Source of the DNA: Puffinus mauretanicus
Taxonomy: Eukaryota; Chordata; Aves; Procellariiformes; Procellariidae
Direction of reading: 5' to 3'
DNA: 64,000 bases
NCBI GenBank assembly: GCA_023333565.1
Contig: JAJKFH010003627.1
Location: 8,723,501-8,787,500, forward strand
Part shown: in pieces, positions 1 through 12,100 of the stretch
Layout: every line of letters starts with the position of its first letter
Position numbering within the stretch: position 1 is the stretch's first letter
The notes under the pieces: generated by a model
Told to the model about the DNA's origin: nothing
The model's input: the letters and a program-made list of their open reading frames with translations, nothing else
The model's database searches: none
Program-made: the position numbers and the translations under genes

Positions 1-1185
1 CCTCTCCCGCCCCGTAGCCAGAGCATCCCCCATCTCCTCCCCGGCATGGGCCGTCCCCGCCTTCCCTTCTTCTTTCTTTTCTCTGGTTTTATGTTTTCAG
101 GCCTCGACGGCTGCTGCAGTGAGGCCGGCGCGTGCCCGCGCCCGGGCAGCGCTCACGGAGGCTCAGCAGTGTCGAGACGGCCCCTCGCCCTCCCCGCCAG
201 CCCCCTCGCCTCTCCCCTGAGCGCCTTTTCCCCTTTTTGAGTCAACACTAACCCCTCTCTGACTCCTGTATGTGACAAACGCGATCCGTCTCTTTATGTT
301 CAAGGTGAAGTGCCTGTATTCTCCGCTGCAGAGCCCCTGGCAGCCCCACCGCGGGCTGCGGGGCCCCAGAGGGCTCCCTTCAGTCGGGCGGGGGCCCGGC
401 AGGCGGGCGGGCGGCAGGAGGGAGGTGACAGTGTCCGCGCAGAGCCGTGTCCCATCCCATCCCCGTCCCGTCTGCTCGTGCCTCTTGGGGGGCTGGGTGG
501 GATGCCCAGCCCTGCCCCGGCCCCGCCGACCAATTCCAGCTCCACCGGGGCCAGGCCCGCCGCAGCACCGCGTCCATTGCCGGCGGTGGACGTGCCAGCG
601 CGCGCTGGCCCCCGGCCCAAGGTACCCGAGCAGGGGAGCTGCAAATTGCCCCAGGCCCCTGACCCCGCTCCTCTCCGACCCCATCCGGCCTCCCTCGGTT
701 CCCGAGCTGAGGCTTGGCCCCCACATGCCCACGGTCCCCGCGGGCCGTGCCGTGCCCCTCGCCGGTCCCCGCAGACGCTCAGCAGCAGCTGGCTTGTTGC
801 CTGAGAGAGTTGCCGAGCACATCCCTCCGGCTGGGTGGGCTCCCGGCTGGCCAGGGCAGTTGGGGGGCAGCCGTTGGGGGGGCAGGCTGAGGGCACGCGT
901 CCCCCCAGTGTCACCCAGCCCTGGGGCCCTGCTGAATGGAGCCCTCGTCCGGGCGCTGACCTGCAGGGAGGCTGCAGCCCCGGGCCCGTGCGTGCATGGC
1001 CTGGAGCGAAGCCGGTGACGGCAGCCAGAAGGGCAATACAGGCACTGAACTTGGCGGTACATGACTGCATGGTGTGTGGTGTTCCAGTTAAACCAACCGA
1101 TAATGCAAACCCAGCATTTTCATTGTCTAGTTATTCCAATCCTTGCTGTAAATGTGCCACATGAATAAAGTTTGGGGGTAAAGGA
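1..1185 (+). other. ERI3: Probable 3' UTR end of an upstream plus-strand gene (ERI3 by synteny)
   Basis: No coding exon is recognisable here. The stretch is GC-rich up to about 1,040 and then becomes AT-richer. It ends with a plus-strand AATAAA at 1,164-1,169, as expected of the end of a 3' UTR. In human 1p34 the gene convergent with DMAP1 is ERI3, a 3'-to-5' exoribonuclease of the DEDDh family, so conserved order makes this the ERI3 tail. No ERI3 protein sequence is visible, so the gene name rests on synteny alone. It could also be another transcript's tail. A pyrimidine-rich tract ending in CAG at about 100 could be a splice acceptor for the final exon. Confidence 0.45.
1164..1169 (+). terminator. 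Polyadenylation signal AATAAA, plus strand
   Basis: A canonical AATAAA lies at the end of an AT-rich stretch, followed by GT-rich sequence (1,171-1,220) typical of a downstream element. It would end the plus-strand gene convergent with DMAP1. Confidence 0.55.
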
Positions 1186-1935
1186 GCCCGGGCTGTGCCC
1201 ATGCATGTGCGAGTGTGTGCGGGGGCGGAGGCAGGGATCTGCCACCTGGGTGCGTGGGAGCAGGGTGCCCCACCAGTGGGGCTGCCCTCACTGGGGTATG
1301 GCACCCCAGCATGCCCGTGCTCCCCAAAAAGGTGAACTTTTTGGCTGTGAAAGGGAGGTCCAGGTTCCCCGCTGCTGGGAGCGCTGCCCCGCTCTCCAGC
1401 ATGGGGATCGTGGGTGGGCCTAGCAGTCTCCTCCACCACCTCGGGTTTGCTTGTGCCCCAGGACGGCTCTGCCACAAGGATGCCACCAGCCCGTCCCAGC
1501 TGGGCTGCACCCATGGGTGCACCCCAGTGCAGCGTTCTGCCCAGTGCAGGGTGACAGCCACCACCATGTCCCACTGGCATCTGTCATCCCACCCTGCAGC
1601 CTGGCACGCTGTACCTGCATGGCCACTACTGCACTTACAGCATCTCCACTACAGGCTGGAGCAGCGTGGCTCTGCCCAGGGCGCTGGGGCATCCGCTCTG
1701 CCCCAGGCAGCAGAGCCAGCACGAGCACAGCACCATGATGCGCAGGAGCCATACCGAGCCGTGCAGGAAATGCCACCACGTCCAGGTACCCAAAGGACCC
1801 TGCCCAGCGCCATGGTGCTGCTGGGCGACAGGGACACAGCTGTCCAGCTGGCAGGGAGTGGGCAGCTCCCAGAGGGAAGGGGCAGCCCCAGCCCACTTGC
1901 TCCAAGCAAAGGTCACGGGGGCTTTAATGGCTCCC
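1186..1935. other. Convergent intergenic gap
   Basis: About 750 bases lie between the two presumed poly(A) sites. The sequence is moderately GC-rich. I see no gene, repeat or strong motif in it. Confidence 0.4.
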
Positions 1936-1955
1936 TCTGTGCAGCCCCGATCAGC

Positions 1956-1961
1956 TTTATT
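1956..1961 (-). terminator. DMAP1: Candidate DMAP1 polyadenylation signal
   Basis: This is the first AATAAA on the minus strand downstream of the DMAP1 stop codon. A weaker ATTAAA follows at 1,923-1,928. Assignment depends on transcript data. Confidence 0.4.
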
Positions 1962-2544
1962 GACCTATTTTCGATGGAGTCGTCTAATTAGTTTTCTATG
2001 AAAACTAAGAACTTGGCCTTTGCCCTTTACTCCTGCAGGCGAGAATGTGACTCAGAGGACGTTGTCACGGTGGATCAATTGCCAGTTACACTTGAAAGGC
2101 AGCGTGGAGGGGACGCAGGGCAGGCAGGCGGGCAGCCAGGGCCACCCATGCCCGTGGTGCCACAGAGGTAGTGCACAAACCCAGGCTCCTATCTCTGGCA
2201 TCAGCAATGCCTCAACCTCTCCAAGGCCCTGCAAAACATGGGGCGCAGGGACCGGGGGCCCCTCTCACCACAGACTGAAGCCAGAGGTGTCCGCCTGCCT
2301 TGGGCAAGGCAGCAGGAGGAGGAACAGCCCGACAGCGAGTGCTGGGGACAACACGAGTGTTTCCTGGCAGGGGCATCCCCTCACCCAGGCGAGGCGGCGC
2401 TGGCAGGTGTGGGGCATGCAAGAGCCCGCCGGAGAACAGCCACGCAGGAGCTGGGCATGTGGGATGCTGGAGGGAGCTCCCCAGCCTGGCACAAGCAGCG
2501 CTGCAGCAGCCTGGAGCAGGGCCTGACAGCCCCGACGGCAGCAG

Positions 2545-2571
2545 GGGCTGCAGCAACCCCTGCTGCAGCCC
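2545..2571. other. Perfect GC-rich hairpin
   Basis: Bases 2,546-2,555 and 2,561-2,570 are perfect reverse complements around a 5-base loop, and one more G-C pair extends the stem. If the DMAP1 3' UTR runs this far, the hairpin would be transcribed. The role is unknown. Confidence 0.7.
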
Positions 2572-3119
2572 TGCAACGAAGGCGGGCGGGCTCAGGGAGA
2601 GCCACCGGCAGCCAGGGCTCCCAGTATGGGTAGCGGTACCTGGCGCGACAGCTCGCACCATCTCCTCCCGCTCCGCACAGGCCCACCGGGGCTAATTACG
2701 ACTCTGCTCCAGTGTCAGTGACGGGTTCTGTATTCACAGGGAGGCTCACAAAAATCTGGCATGTAAAAAAAAAAACCACCAGAACAAACCGCAGCTAACG
2801 CCAGCGGTCGCGGGGCAGCCATGCACGGCCTTGGGCAGAGCAGCAGCCGCCGGCAGAGCCCTGCGCGGCCCCGGGGCTGCCCTCCAGCACCTGCTGCAGG
2901 TGTCCGGAGGTGACACTGCTCCCGAGGTCAGACGGGGCTGGGGCCGCGGCCCTGGGCAGGGGATGGCTCCCGCTGTTCTCTGGAGCCCTGCGGTGTTTGC
3001 CCCAGCAAGGCCACCACCCTGCCCCATTGCTGCAGGCAGCCAGCTGTCCCTGGGGCCTCGGGACAGGACGGCACTGACCCTGCACACAGCTCTGCACCTC
3101 CTCACCCAGCGCAGGGGGC

Positions 3120-3176
3120 TCACGGCTTCTTCTCCTTGACGGAGGAGGAGCTGGAAGCCAACTCCCTTCGCTTTCT
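3120..3176 (-). CDS. DMAP1: DMAP1 last coding exon
   Basis: This exon encodes the final 18 residues (445-462: RKRRELASSSSSVKEKKP) and the stop. Its acceptor reads GAGCAG after a long pyrimidine tract. The match to the end of vertebrate DMAP1 identifies it despite the 5-kb intron before it. Confidence 0.93.
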   Translation of the reverse strand, partial: RKRRELASSSSSVKEKKP

Positions 3177-6100
3177 CTGCTCCAAGAGGGAGATGGAAAA
3201 CAAAAGAAAACCCAGGGTCAGCGGGTGGGCACACTGAGGTCACATGGAAAACACAACCGCCTGTCCCAGAATCGGCCACGGCGCCCCGGCATCACACCCG
3301 GCAGTGCCCAACGGACCGCGCTGCCATCTGCCCAGATGAAGGCAGAGCCAGGTCCTTGCATGATGGGAGGGACAGAGCTACTCCAGCAGTGACGAGCGGC
3401 TGGGATGGCACCCTTGCAGGGGATGTCACCTCCCTGACAGGGACAGGGCTTTGGGATGATCACCTTTGCAGTGCAGGATCTGGGAATGAGCAGGAGAAAG
3501 GGGCTGAGCTTTGCAACACCCCAGTGGTCCCAGGAGCCCTGACCAAGCAAGCTGGCGTGCAACAAGCCCTAAGGAGCAGGGCCTTGAGAGAGGGGCAGAG
3601 CAGCTCTGCGCTACGGCCAGCTATGCCGGGGATGCTTGGTGCAGGACAGGGCAGAGCCTGGAAATGCTCCTCCACCATCCAGACCTGCCATGAAGTGGCG
3701 CAGGAGCAGAGCAGAAGGCTGGCAGAGAACCACGGCTCCTCAAAAAACCCACCTCTCTTCTGGGCAGCGCGCACCGATACTCCTGAGCGAGACTGGCAGG
3801 CTCTGGTGAGCCTCGTGTTCACAGACAAGGTTTCAGGGCTGAATCCGGCCATAGGAAAGATGGGACCATTCGCACCAAATGGGGAAGGTGACCCTAGCTG
3901 TATTGCTGCATTGCAGTGAGACTCAGTGCCAGGCGCTGCATGAACGCTTTGGCCAAGACCGCGGCGGGTTCAGCACCCAAAGCCGGGCTCTGTGTGCGGG
4001 GTGTACCAGGCATGCCAGAGCCACCAGGTACCCCACGCACTGGGTGCCATAGGGACACGCGGTGCCAGAGCCCTGGGGGCCCCACTGCACAGCGCGAGAT
4101 CGGGTCCGCTTTGCACAACGCACCGCAGGCAGCGGCAGAGGCTGGCACTGCAGCACGCGCTGCACAGGCACGGTGACTGCGGTCAGGTCCCCGCCGTGCC
4201 CAGCGCTGCAGCCATCCCCTGTCCCCAAAGGCCTGCAAGAGCCACTGCCCCCGCCAGCAAGCACCCAGGGGATGGACGAGGCGGCACTGACATGCTCTCC
4301 AAAACAAGCCAGCCCTGCCGGTGCCGCACGCGTGTGCTCCCGGCGGCAGCGCGCGTGGCGGGAGGCCCTGCTGCCTCCCCCAGCGGGAAGGCGGCCCCCA
4401 GTCCCCGCTGGGCACTGCGCGGATGGCAAACAGAGCATGGAATTTGCACGGCTAAAAGTTAAATACAACACACACACGGATTTCGTCAGAGGCCCTGGCA
4501 CGGCTGCCTTCGCAGGATCCGATTAACAGGGAAATAAAAGGGCCAGAAAACCCACACAGCAGAGTGAACAGATGCCCTATAAAAATCAAATACATGGTAA
4601 TCAAGGGGACCGAAAGGTACATTTAAAAAAACAAAAACCCACCCTGGAAACAAAGGAGCTGGGCTTTGTGGCTTTCCTGGGAGGGCTGCGGAATTAATGG
4701 GGAAGAGCACATGTGTTTGATAATCTTTATATGGCAAAAGACCCATCTTTCAAATATGTCACAAATTCATATTAATCACCTTCCTATTGCCTTCTGTGGC
4801 ACCGCTATTCCAGTTGCCTTGGGCAAAATTGGGAACTGTCTGGTTAAAAAAAATGTTTTACATTATAATTTACAAGAGCCTACAAGTCTAGTTTCTTTTA
4901 ATGGAAAGAACGATTAAAAAAAAAAAGAGGAATATATATACACCCTGGTATATATACACTATATATATATTAAAAAAAAAATATATAAAAGACAGATATT
5001 GTAACTCCATCTGGAAAGAGAGAATGTTTGATCTTAACAATGTAACTTCTAGCTTTCAAACAGGCTTAGAAAACAAGAAGTCAGCAGGAGTTCAGATAAA
5101 GGAAGCTTAAAAGTCAAATAATTCTGACTCTGAACCCGAGACTTCTTAGACTCAAGGTCCTTTCCTTTACCCATTAATGGGCTGACTTGTGAGCTCAGGA
5201 ACAAAGTGCTGCAATGTGAGGATTTCTGAGAGTCACTCATTACAGATCACTGAGTGGAGTCTGAGTTGCGGAAATCAAAGGATCCAATCTGGAGTAACTG
5301 GCTGAACTTCTGCTTGGAACTAATTTGTTCCGAGTTCGGCTCACCTTTCACCTCCCGAAGGCCCCGAGTAAAGTCCCTACTGGGGTCAGCAGCAGACGGC
5401 ACTGGGGGGATGCCAGCTCGGCTTTAATGGTCAGCGATGGGCACTGCAGCCCCTAGGAGAGGGTGGGCAGGCAGCCAGGGTAGGAGGGATGCGGTGGACA
5501 TGGCAGGGCAGAACGGTGCCGGGCTTCCCGCTGCCCCATGGGGTCTCGCTGCTGCGACAGGCAGACGCCTCTCCTAACCTGGGCTAAAACACCCTGCTGA
5601 GATGTCCCCCATCCCCACTGCTGGCCAAGGGGGATGGTGGCAGCCAGCTGCTGCCACAACCATTATCTCAAGACCCTGGTGTGCCTTTGCCCATCCGACC
5701 CAATTCCTGGAAAGGAGTCCAGGCATGCCGGGCAGGGCTCAGGAGTCAGGACTCCTAGTCCTATTCCTGGCTTTGCCACTCACTTCCTCCAACATCTGGG
5801 GCAAGATACGTCTCTCCAGGGAAACAAATCTGGCTTCGGGGAGCAGCTGGTTTGGAGGCCGAACTAATCCATGCTTAATCCAACATGTGGAGTGCCATGG
5901 ATGGGCAGTGCTAGACAGCACAAAAGGATTCTCTAACTCAGAGGAATTTGAAGCAGGGAGATTAAATGATTCCCCCAAGGACCCCCGGCAGCTCAGAGGC
6001 AAAGCACACGCTTGAACTCAGGAGTTCAAGGCTGGCGTGGCAGGGTTAAACCCCTGAAGCAGCCTCAGGGAAGGGCAGGTTGTCACCCGCAAGCGCCCAC

Positions 6101-9100
6101 GGCCAGGGCTGCAGGAGGTGAGGGAGGGAACCGCTGCGCTTGCTCTACAGAGAGCTGCTTGTTTGCACTACCAATATTGCTACCCCCGCTGCAAGCGCCC
6201 CAGGCTGGGGGAAAAGCACTGTGCTTGCAGAGGCAGGCTGCTTTCTCAGCACCGTGTCCTGGGCCCACTGCCTCCCACGCTGTCCCCATCGCACCAGGGC
6301 CTGTGACACCTCAGGGCTATCACTGTGCAGGGTGGGGACACACGCATGCACCCCACCAGCCAAACAGCCAGCGACTGCTCCAGCCACCCCCCTTCTCAGA
6401 GCTGACCTCAGCCTGCTGATCTTCCAGAGGCCAATTTTAGCCACGACGCTGAGCGAGAGGCACTGCGGCTGCTCCTGCCAGCTCTGGGCAGGAAGCATCA
6501 CCACTACATGGCCTCCACTCAGTGCAGCCCATCCTTGGAAAAGCTGGTTGTGGGCCGCAGGCTGCTGGTCTCGCCCACGGCCACATTGCCCAGAACCGCA
6601 GGAAAGGTTCAGGGCAAGCACAATGCCAGGTCTTGCCTGACTCTCCAGACATACCCGAGCCAGGCAGAACATGGTACAGCAGCCCCTTTTCCCTCCTCTC
6701 CAAGATACCCCTCCAGCTGGGATGTAATTTTTCCCCCCCCTCAAAAGGTAGCATAAAATGGTCACAGTGTGAATGTGCTTGACCTTTTGTCTTGGACTAA
6801 TCTAATTGTGTCGTCTTTGTGTAATCAGCCGGTAAAGGTCAGTGCTGTATTTAACATGGGGGCCCTTTAGGTACTGAATTTGCCTTGCAGTGAATTAACT
6901 TGATTATATTCTTTCAAATATGTCAGAGACCAGGTCAGTTTAACCCTCTCTGTGCTGCCTGGGCCCACCCTTTTGTTTCCAATTCCAGGAGGTGGCACTG
7001 AAGAACAACGCGGTCAGAAACACACATATGGGCTCCCTCCTCCTGCAGCCATGGCCACCCCCACCACCATCACCACCTCTCCCACCTTCCCAACAAGCAA
7101 AGTCTCAAGGAAGAGCAAGTGTGTTGTGAATCAGCCCGAAAAGTTTGCCAACCAGGACACTCCGGACCGCAGGGAGGGGTGATATTTCAGATTGAATGCA
7201 ATAGGGAAAAAAAAAATTCAGAAGACTCCTTTGCAAACATGAACCTGTCTCAGTGGAACACTTCCTTATGACTCCGTATTGTCACAATCAAATACGACAT
7301 TACTCAAGTCCAGATTAACGTGTCGCCTCTGCCGTTGACAGATAAGGTGTTCTCAATATCCTGCAATACATTATACATTTTAGAAAGGAAAGGTCTGTGC
7401 CACTACCAGGGGCAGTATGTCTGAGGCGCCGGGGATGCCACTGTGTAGAGACGGGCAGCTTTTATCAGGCAGTTCAGCTCAGCTGTGCCAGGGGACTGCA
7501 CAGAGGGGAAAGCAACCTCAGCTGATCCCCAGGCATACCCTTGGCCCTGAAGCAGTGGTGAGGGGCTGGGCAGCCTGCCCTCATGGAGGCAGGGAGGAGA
7601 GGCTGGTGATTCGCATCCTGCAGAGGTACATGCACAGGACATTGTCACAGGGCCCCTAGATCTGGCTTTCCTTTCTCGGCACTGGAAGTAGGGTATAAAA
7701 ACACCCCTTTGCTCTTCAAACACCTCTCTCCTTCCCAAGCCTCCTGCTCCAGGCAGGGCTACTTGCCTGACTCCGGGGACTCGTGCAGGTCATGGCTCAT
7801 CATCTCAAGACTGCTTTCCCCACTCGCTTCCCTCTGCTGAGCAACCCTTATGGGGCTGTGTCTAGAAGGAAAATGCCTCAGGCCTGCAGCTGTACTGGCA
7901 TCACTGTTGCTGCCCTAGTGCAAGCTCTCGTCACCCAAAGCCTTGCTGCTTTGATCCACGGTGGCACCCACGTCAAGCCATCTGCCTGCATGCAGGATGT
8001 CGAAAGCCCTGCTGACCCCACCTATAGCACCAAGAACACTGTCCAGCACAGAAGACAAGCCCAGAGAGCAGCACTGGGACTTGGGGGGAACAGGCGCGCT
8101 GTGCTCCCTTGGACGCGCGCGCCTGGAGGGAGAGCAGGGCAGCATCCCCAGCGCTTGTCAGGGCAACTGCGTTGGAGACCTGAGTGCTCCCTGTTCTGCC
8201 CCCCCAACCTTCCTTCTCACCGAGTTGGGGGTCAGTGGTGCTCCTACTACATCAATGATCTGGTCCTTGGCATCTCCCTTGCCCTCCTCAATGCCAAGCC
8301 CTGCCTGGGCATCTGGGTGGGCACCTTCCGCACTGAGGGGGCCAATACTACCAGCTTTGGCCAGGGCCTCATAGCGGTGCCGTAACATCTGCAGCTCATA
8401 TTCGCAGTTGGCAAAGGCTTGCTTCAGCTCATACAGCAGCACCAGGTCACTCCGCAGCTCATTGAACATTTGCACGATCTCCTCTGTGGGCATAGGGTTG
8501 AGATCTAGGGAGAAAAAGGGGTTCTGTTAAATACCCAGACCTGCAACCCTACAATGGAAGATCCCTAGAAAGGTCCTGGCTGCCCATTCACTCCCACAAA
8601 GATACGCCAGGAGCCTCACTCCCATCACATGGATCATTAGCAACTGGAATCCCTAAGGGCTGGAGACCTCAATTTGCAGGCTGTCCTTTAGCTCTGGCCA
8701 AGGACTAAGGGTGAACCTGCAAAGTCCAGGACTCAGCAAGTGAAGGATGATGGAAGATGCAGATCAAACCAGACGACTGAACCTTGCTACCCACGAGGTC
8801 ACATGAAGGGAGCTCAGTCTTGGGAACAAGTCCTCACACACTGCTGCAGAGGACAGAAGAGCTCCTGCGGTCCCTTACACCTTCACCAACAAGGGGTGGA
8901 CAGGCTGAGCTCCCTTGCCTCTCTTGTTGCTCCTCCCAGGTTACAACTGAGGCAGAGAATTGCTCTGCTGCTGTTACAGACATGTTTTAATGCAGACTTG
9001 ACCTGCTCGTAGCAAGGGCTGGCAGACCACCGCGCCACACCATGCATTCTGCTGCAGCCCACCACACATGCACACAGAGCCAGGATGAGCTGTATGTTCT

Positions 9101-12100
9101 GGAGAAGAAAAGGATGAAGCTCTGTGTTGTTTGTCCTGATATACAGCAGTGGCCCCCTGTCCGCAGGGCTGCCCACAGGAGCCCTTCCTGCTAGCACTGT
9201 GTTCACCCACACAAAGCCCAGGTGTGTTTCTGCACTCTAAGGCACAGCAGGGCTGGAGCACCAGGAAGCCCTCAAGATACGTGTGTTTTGCAAGGCAGCA
9301 ATGGGGAGTCAGGAACCCCTCCTTACCCTCATGGAAAGTGAACTCTAAGAAGCACTCACACCCTTCCCCAAGGCTTCCCTAGCAAGCAAAGACGGTAACT
9401 TCCTTAGTTTTAAAGCAGAAAGGGGAAACCACCCTGATTGAGCCGCTTTCACCAGCCACAGGAGGCCTTCAGAACTGCACAGAGTCTCTGAGACAACATA
9501 TCAAGCCATAAACCAGTTGGCCCAAAAAACTAGCAAGAGTTAACAAAAGTCAGTGCTGGGAACAGGCTCAGTAATCTCTTTTAAATCACCAATAAGGCTT
9601 TTTTTTTCCTTCTTCTTTTTTTCTATTTTTAAAAATCCCCCCAGCCACAGTGGGGGGAAAAGGGATCATCAGGTGTCTAATCAAGGGGCACTGCATGCTG
9701 GGACCTGTAGTACCTGCAAACTGTACCCACTGCATGGAGGGCAGCAGCTAGCCATGGGCTGCACTTCCTCCCCTCTAGCTACGAGCGGGCATTGTACATG
9801 TTAAGTGAACCCTTCTTTCTGCTGCTAAGACACTGGAGTTCAAGAGTGAGGGATGTGTGTTTACTCGCCTTTCAGCAGAGATGCTCCAGATTTTCACACA
9901 GCATGCAACCTATAAAGGGGGGATGAACAGTCCCAGACGCCTTTTGGACTTGCCACCGTGAGCAGTAAATTAAGAGGAAACGAAGCTTGAAAGCAAGACA
10001 GGGCAGCCCTGAACAATGCATGTGCCGTGGTCACTAACACACTTAGAAGTACCTCTCCCGGCAAGGCTGAGATTTGCCTTCCTAACGCTGTGCTGCCTCT
10101 CTTGATGGTTAAAAAGGCCCAAACAAGAGAGAAACAAAGGCTCTTTTAAAACATTTTTCTACTGGGAGGAAAAAAAAAAAAAACCTGTGCATCTTGTTCT
10201 GGCTTTTACCCTCTCTTTTTTTTTTTTTTTTTTTTTAAAAACACATAAAATATTTTAAAAACCATTCACATACTGTTATTCAAGAAACTGGCTGTATTAC
10301 TAGGGGAAAAAATAGCCCATCTCGAGAACAAAGGCTAGCTCTGTGTGTCTCTTTCTCTCGCGCGTGCCCCCTTTACTCACCTACTCCGAGTTCCATCAGC
10401 ATCTGCTCCAGGGCTTTAATCTTCTTCTGTCCCACCGAGCTTGGCAGTTTCATCTGGAACACAAAGGTAACAGAGCCACACAGCTCAGAGATAGCCCTCA
10501 CTCACAGCCGTCTAGTTCAAAAGGTAAGAGAGCTTTTCTTTTTATAGTGCAGGGGGAACAAAAAAAGAAAGGGAGAGAAAGGAAAATCAAGTGGCAAGAG
10601 AGGGAGACAGGGGCTGAAAGTTTTCAGACTAGGTCCGAGGGCAGGTATTGAAGAGCCCGGTCGTGAGGGCTTTTATTTTCTCTCTCGTGTGTGTGCAAGA
10701 CACGCTGTTTTACAGTTTCCATGTGTCACTGAATTAACAACAAAAGTTCTTCTTGGCTTCAAACCCTCTCCCGCGGTGCCCAGCCCATCAAAGGGCTCAT
10801 TTACACAGCGGCTAATGTGCAATGCTGCCCTACTTTATTCGCTTTAGCCGGCCTGATTAGACTCATGCGCTAACAGACTCACTTCTCCTTTTACCTGCTG
10901 AGCCCCAGACCTGTGGGATTCATTTACAGAGCAGGCTTTATAACAAAGGGGAGAGACAGAGAGAGCACAGTTACTTGACTGGCGGAAGTGTGAACACACA
11001 TTTACATCGGAGCTAAGGGGCTAGGTGAGAGAGGAAGCATCAGATGTGAGCTATGAAAGGGAATCGGAGCTGGCCAGGAGAGGAAGAATGCATACACTTA
11101 GCAGGGTCCTTCCTCTGCATTCATTTGGGCTCTAGCAGGAGTGCTAGCTGCTCAGACCAAGCATTTATTACATTACAAGCAGCACAAACGCAGCTGGCAC
11201 AATATGGCAGGGAGAACACATTTCCAAGCCCTGCAGATATATCCACGAACGAATGAAAGCACTTTCCTTCCTCAACAATGCTAGAAGACAGCCCAGGAAA
11301 GAAACGATCCTCAACACTGCGGTGTCAAACACCTTACTGGACTCAGTCGCAGGCTGTCCCTCCATACCCAACTCTGGGAAGGTGAGCTCACACCTCCTCC
11401 CAGAGATCACCATCACCAGCTCAAGCTGCCCAGCAGGGCATTGAGTAGCCGAGAGCTGAGAGCACCCTGCAGCCATCCTGCACACCACTTACTGACCAGT
11501 GGCCCCAACCTTGGCCAAACCAACCATGAGCCTGGAACACTGGGCTGAGAATGACCTGAAGGAAGAGCCATTCTTTACTCCACCTTAAAACTGGCCTCTG
11601 AGGTGAGCTCACCGGAGGGCCCCATGGTCACCTTACTTCCCATAAGCCACAGGCTGAAGTTCCCCAAAACAGACAGCCCAGTGTCAGTCTCCCAAATTAG
11701 GCCCACCTTTTCCACAGTGTTCACTGCCCCCACACAAAAGTGACAACAAGAGAAACCACCTGGAACTTCTTAATTCCTTTGAAGGCAGGAGCACTGCATG
11801 CACATACTCAAATGGTGAAAGCGCTAACCTTAACTCAGCTATGGCTGAATATGTCCCATCAGCAGCTCCACAACTGTGATGCAGGACCTGCTGGGAAAAC
11901 CTGCCTTCCCCACCTCATCATTTCAGCCAAGAAACCAGAGTACAGATGCGACCGAGCACCCCAGGGGAATGGGCCTTTCACTGTATATGCTAAGCACCAC
12001 CTAGTCCTTTTGCTAGATATTACCACCACAATTAAGACCCCAGCAAAGGACCAAGAGGACTATCAGGGGAGGATTTCTAAGAAATCAACCTGACCCAGAG

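Larger units (their letters stand above)
1936..3119 (-). other. DMAP1: Probable DMAP1 3' UTR
   Basis: This follows the DMAP1 stop codon on the minus strand. No canonical poly(A) signal lies between the stop and 1,961, where the minus strand reads AATAAA (1,956-1,961). That makes a UTR of roughly 1.2 kb the simplest reading. A shorter UTR using a non-canonical signal is possible. The stretch holds a strong hairpin at 2,545-2,571. Confidence 0.4.
3177..8220 (-). other. DMAP1: DMAP1 intron 10 (5.0 kb) with AT-rich islands
   Basis: No exon is seen inside it. It contains AT-rich islands at about 4,530-5,330 and 6,740-7,390 that resemble conserved non-coding elements. Two oppositely oriented MIR-like SINE relics lie at about 5.75 and 5.95 kb. 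Donor is TCG|GTGAGA. Confidence 0.85.
8505..10380 (-). other. DMAP1: DMAP1 intron 9
   Basis: 1.9-kb intron, no exon seen. It carries a strong ZNF143/THAP11-type motif at 9,692-9,711 and A/T homopolymers at about 10,168-10,240. Confidence 0.9.

Noticed and set aside
163..1070. Overlapping 250-300-codon frames on both strands at the window start
   Set aside because: GC-rich, low-complexity translations rich in Pro, Gly, Arg and Ala with no family resemblance. The region fits a 3' UTR better.
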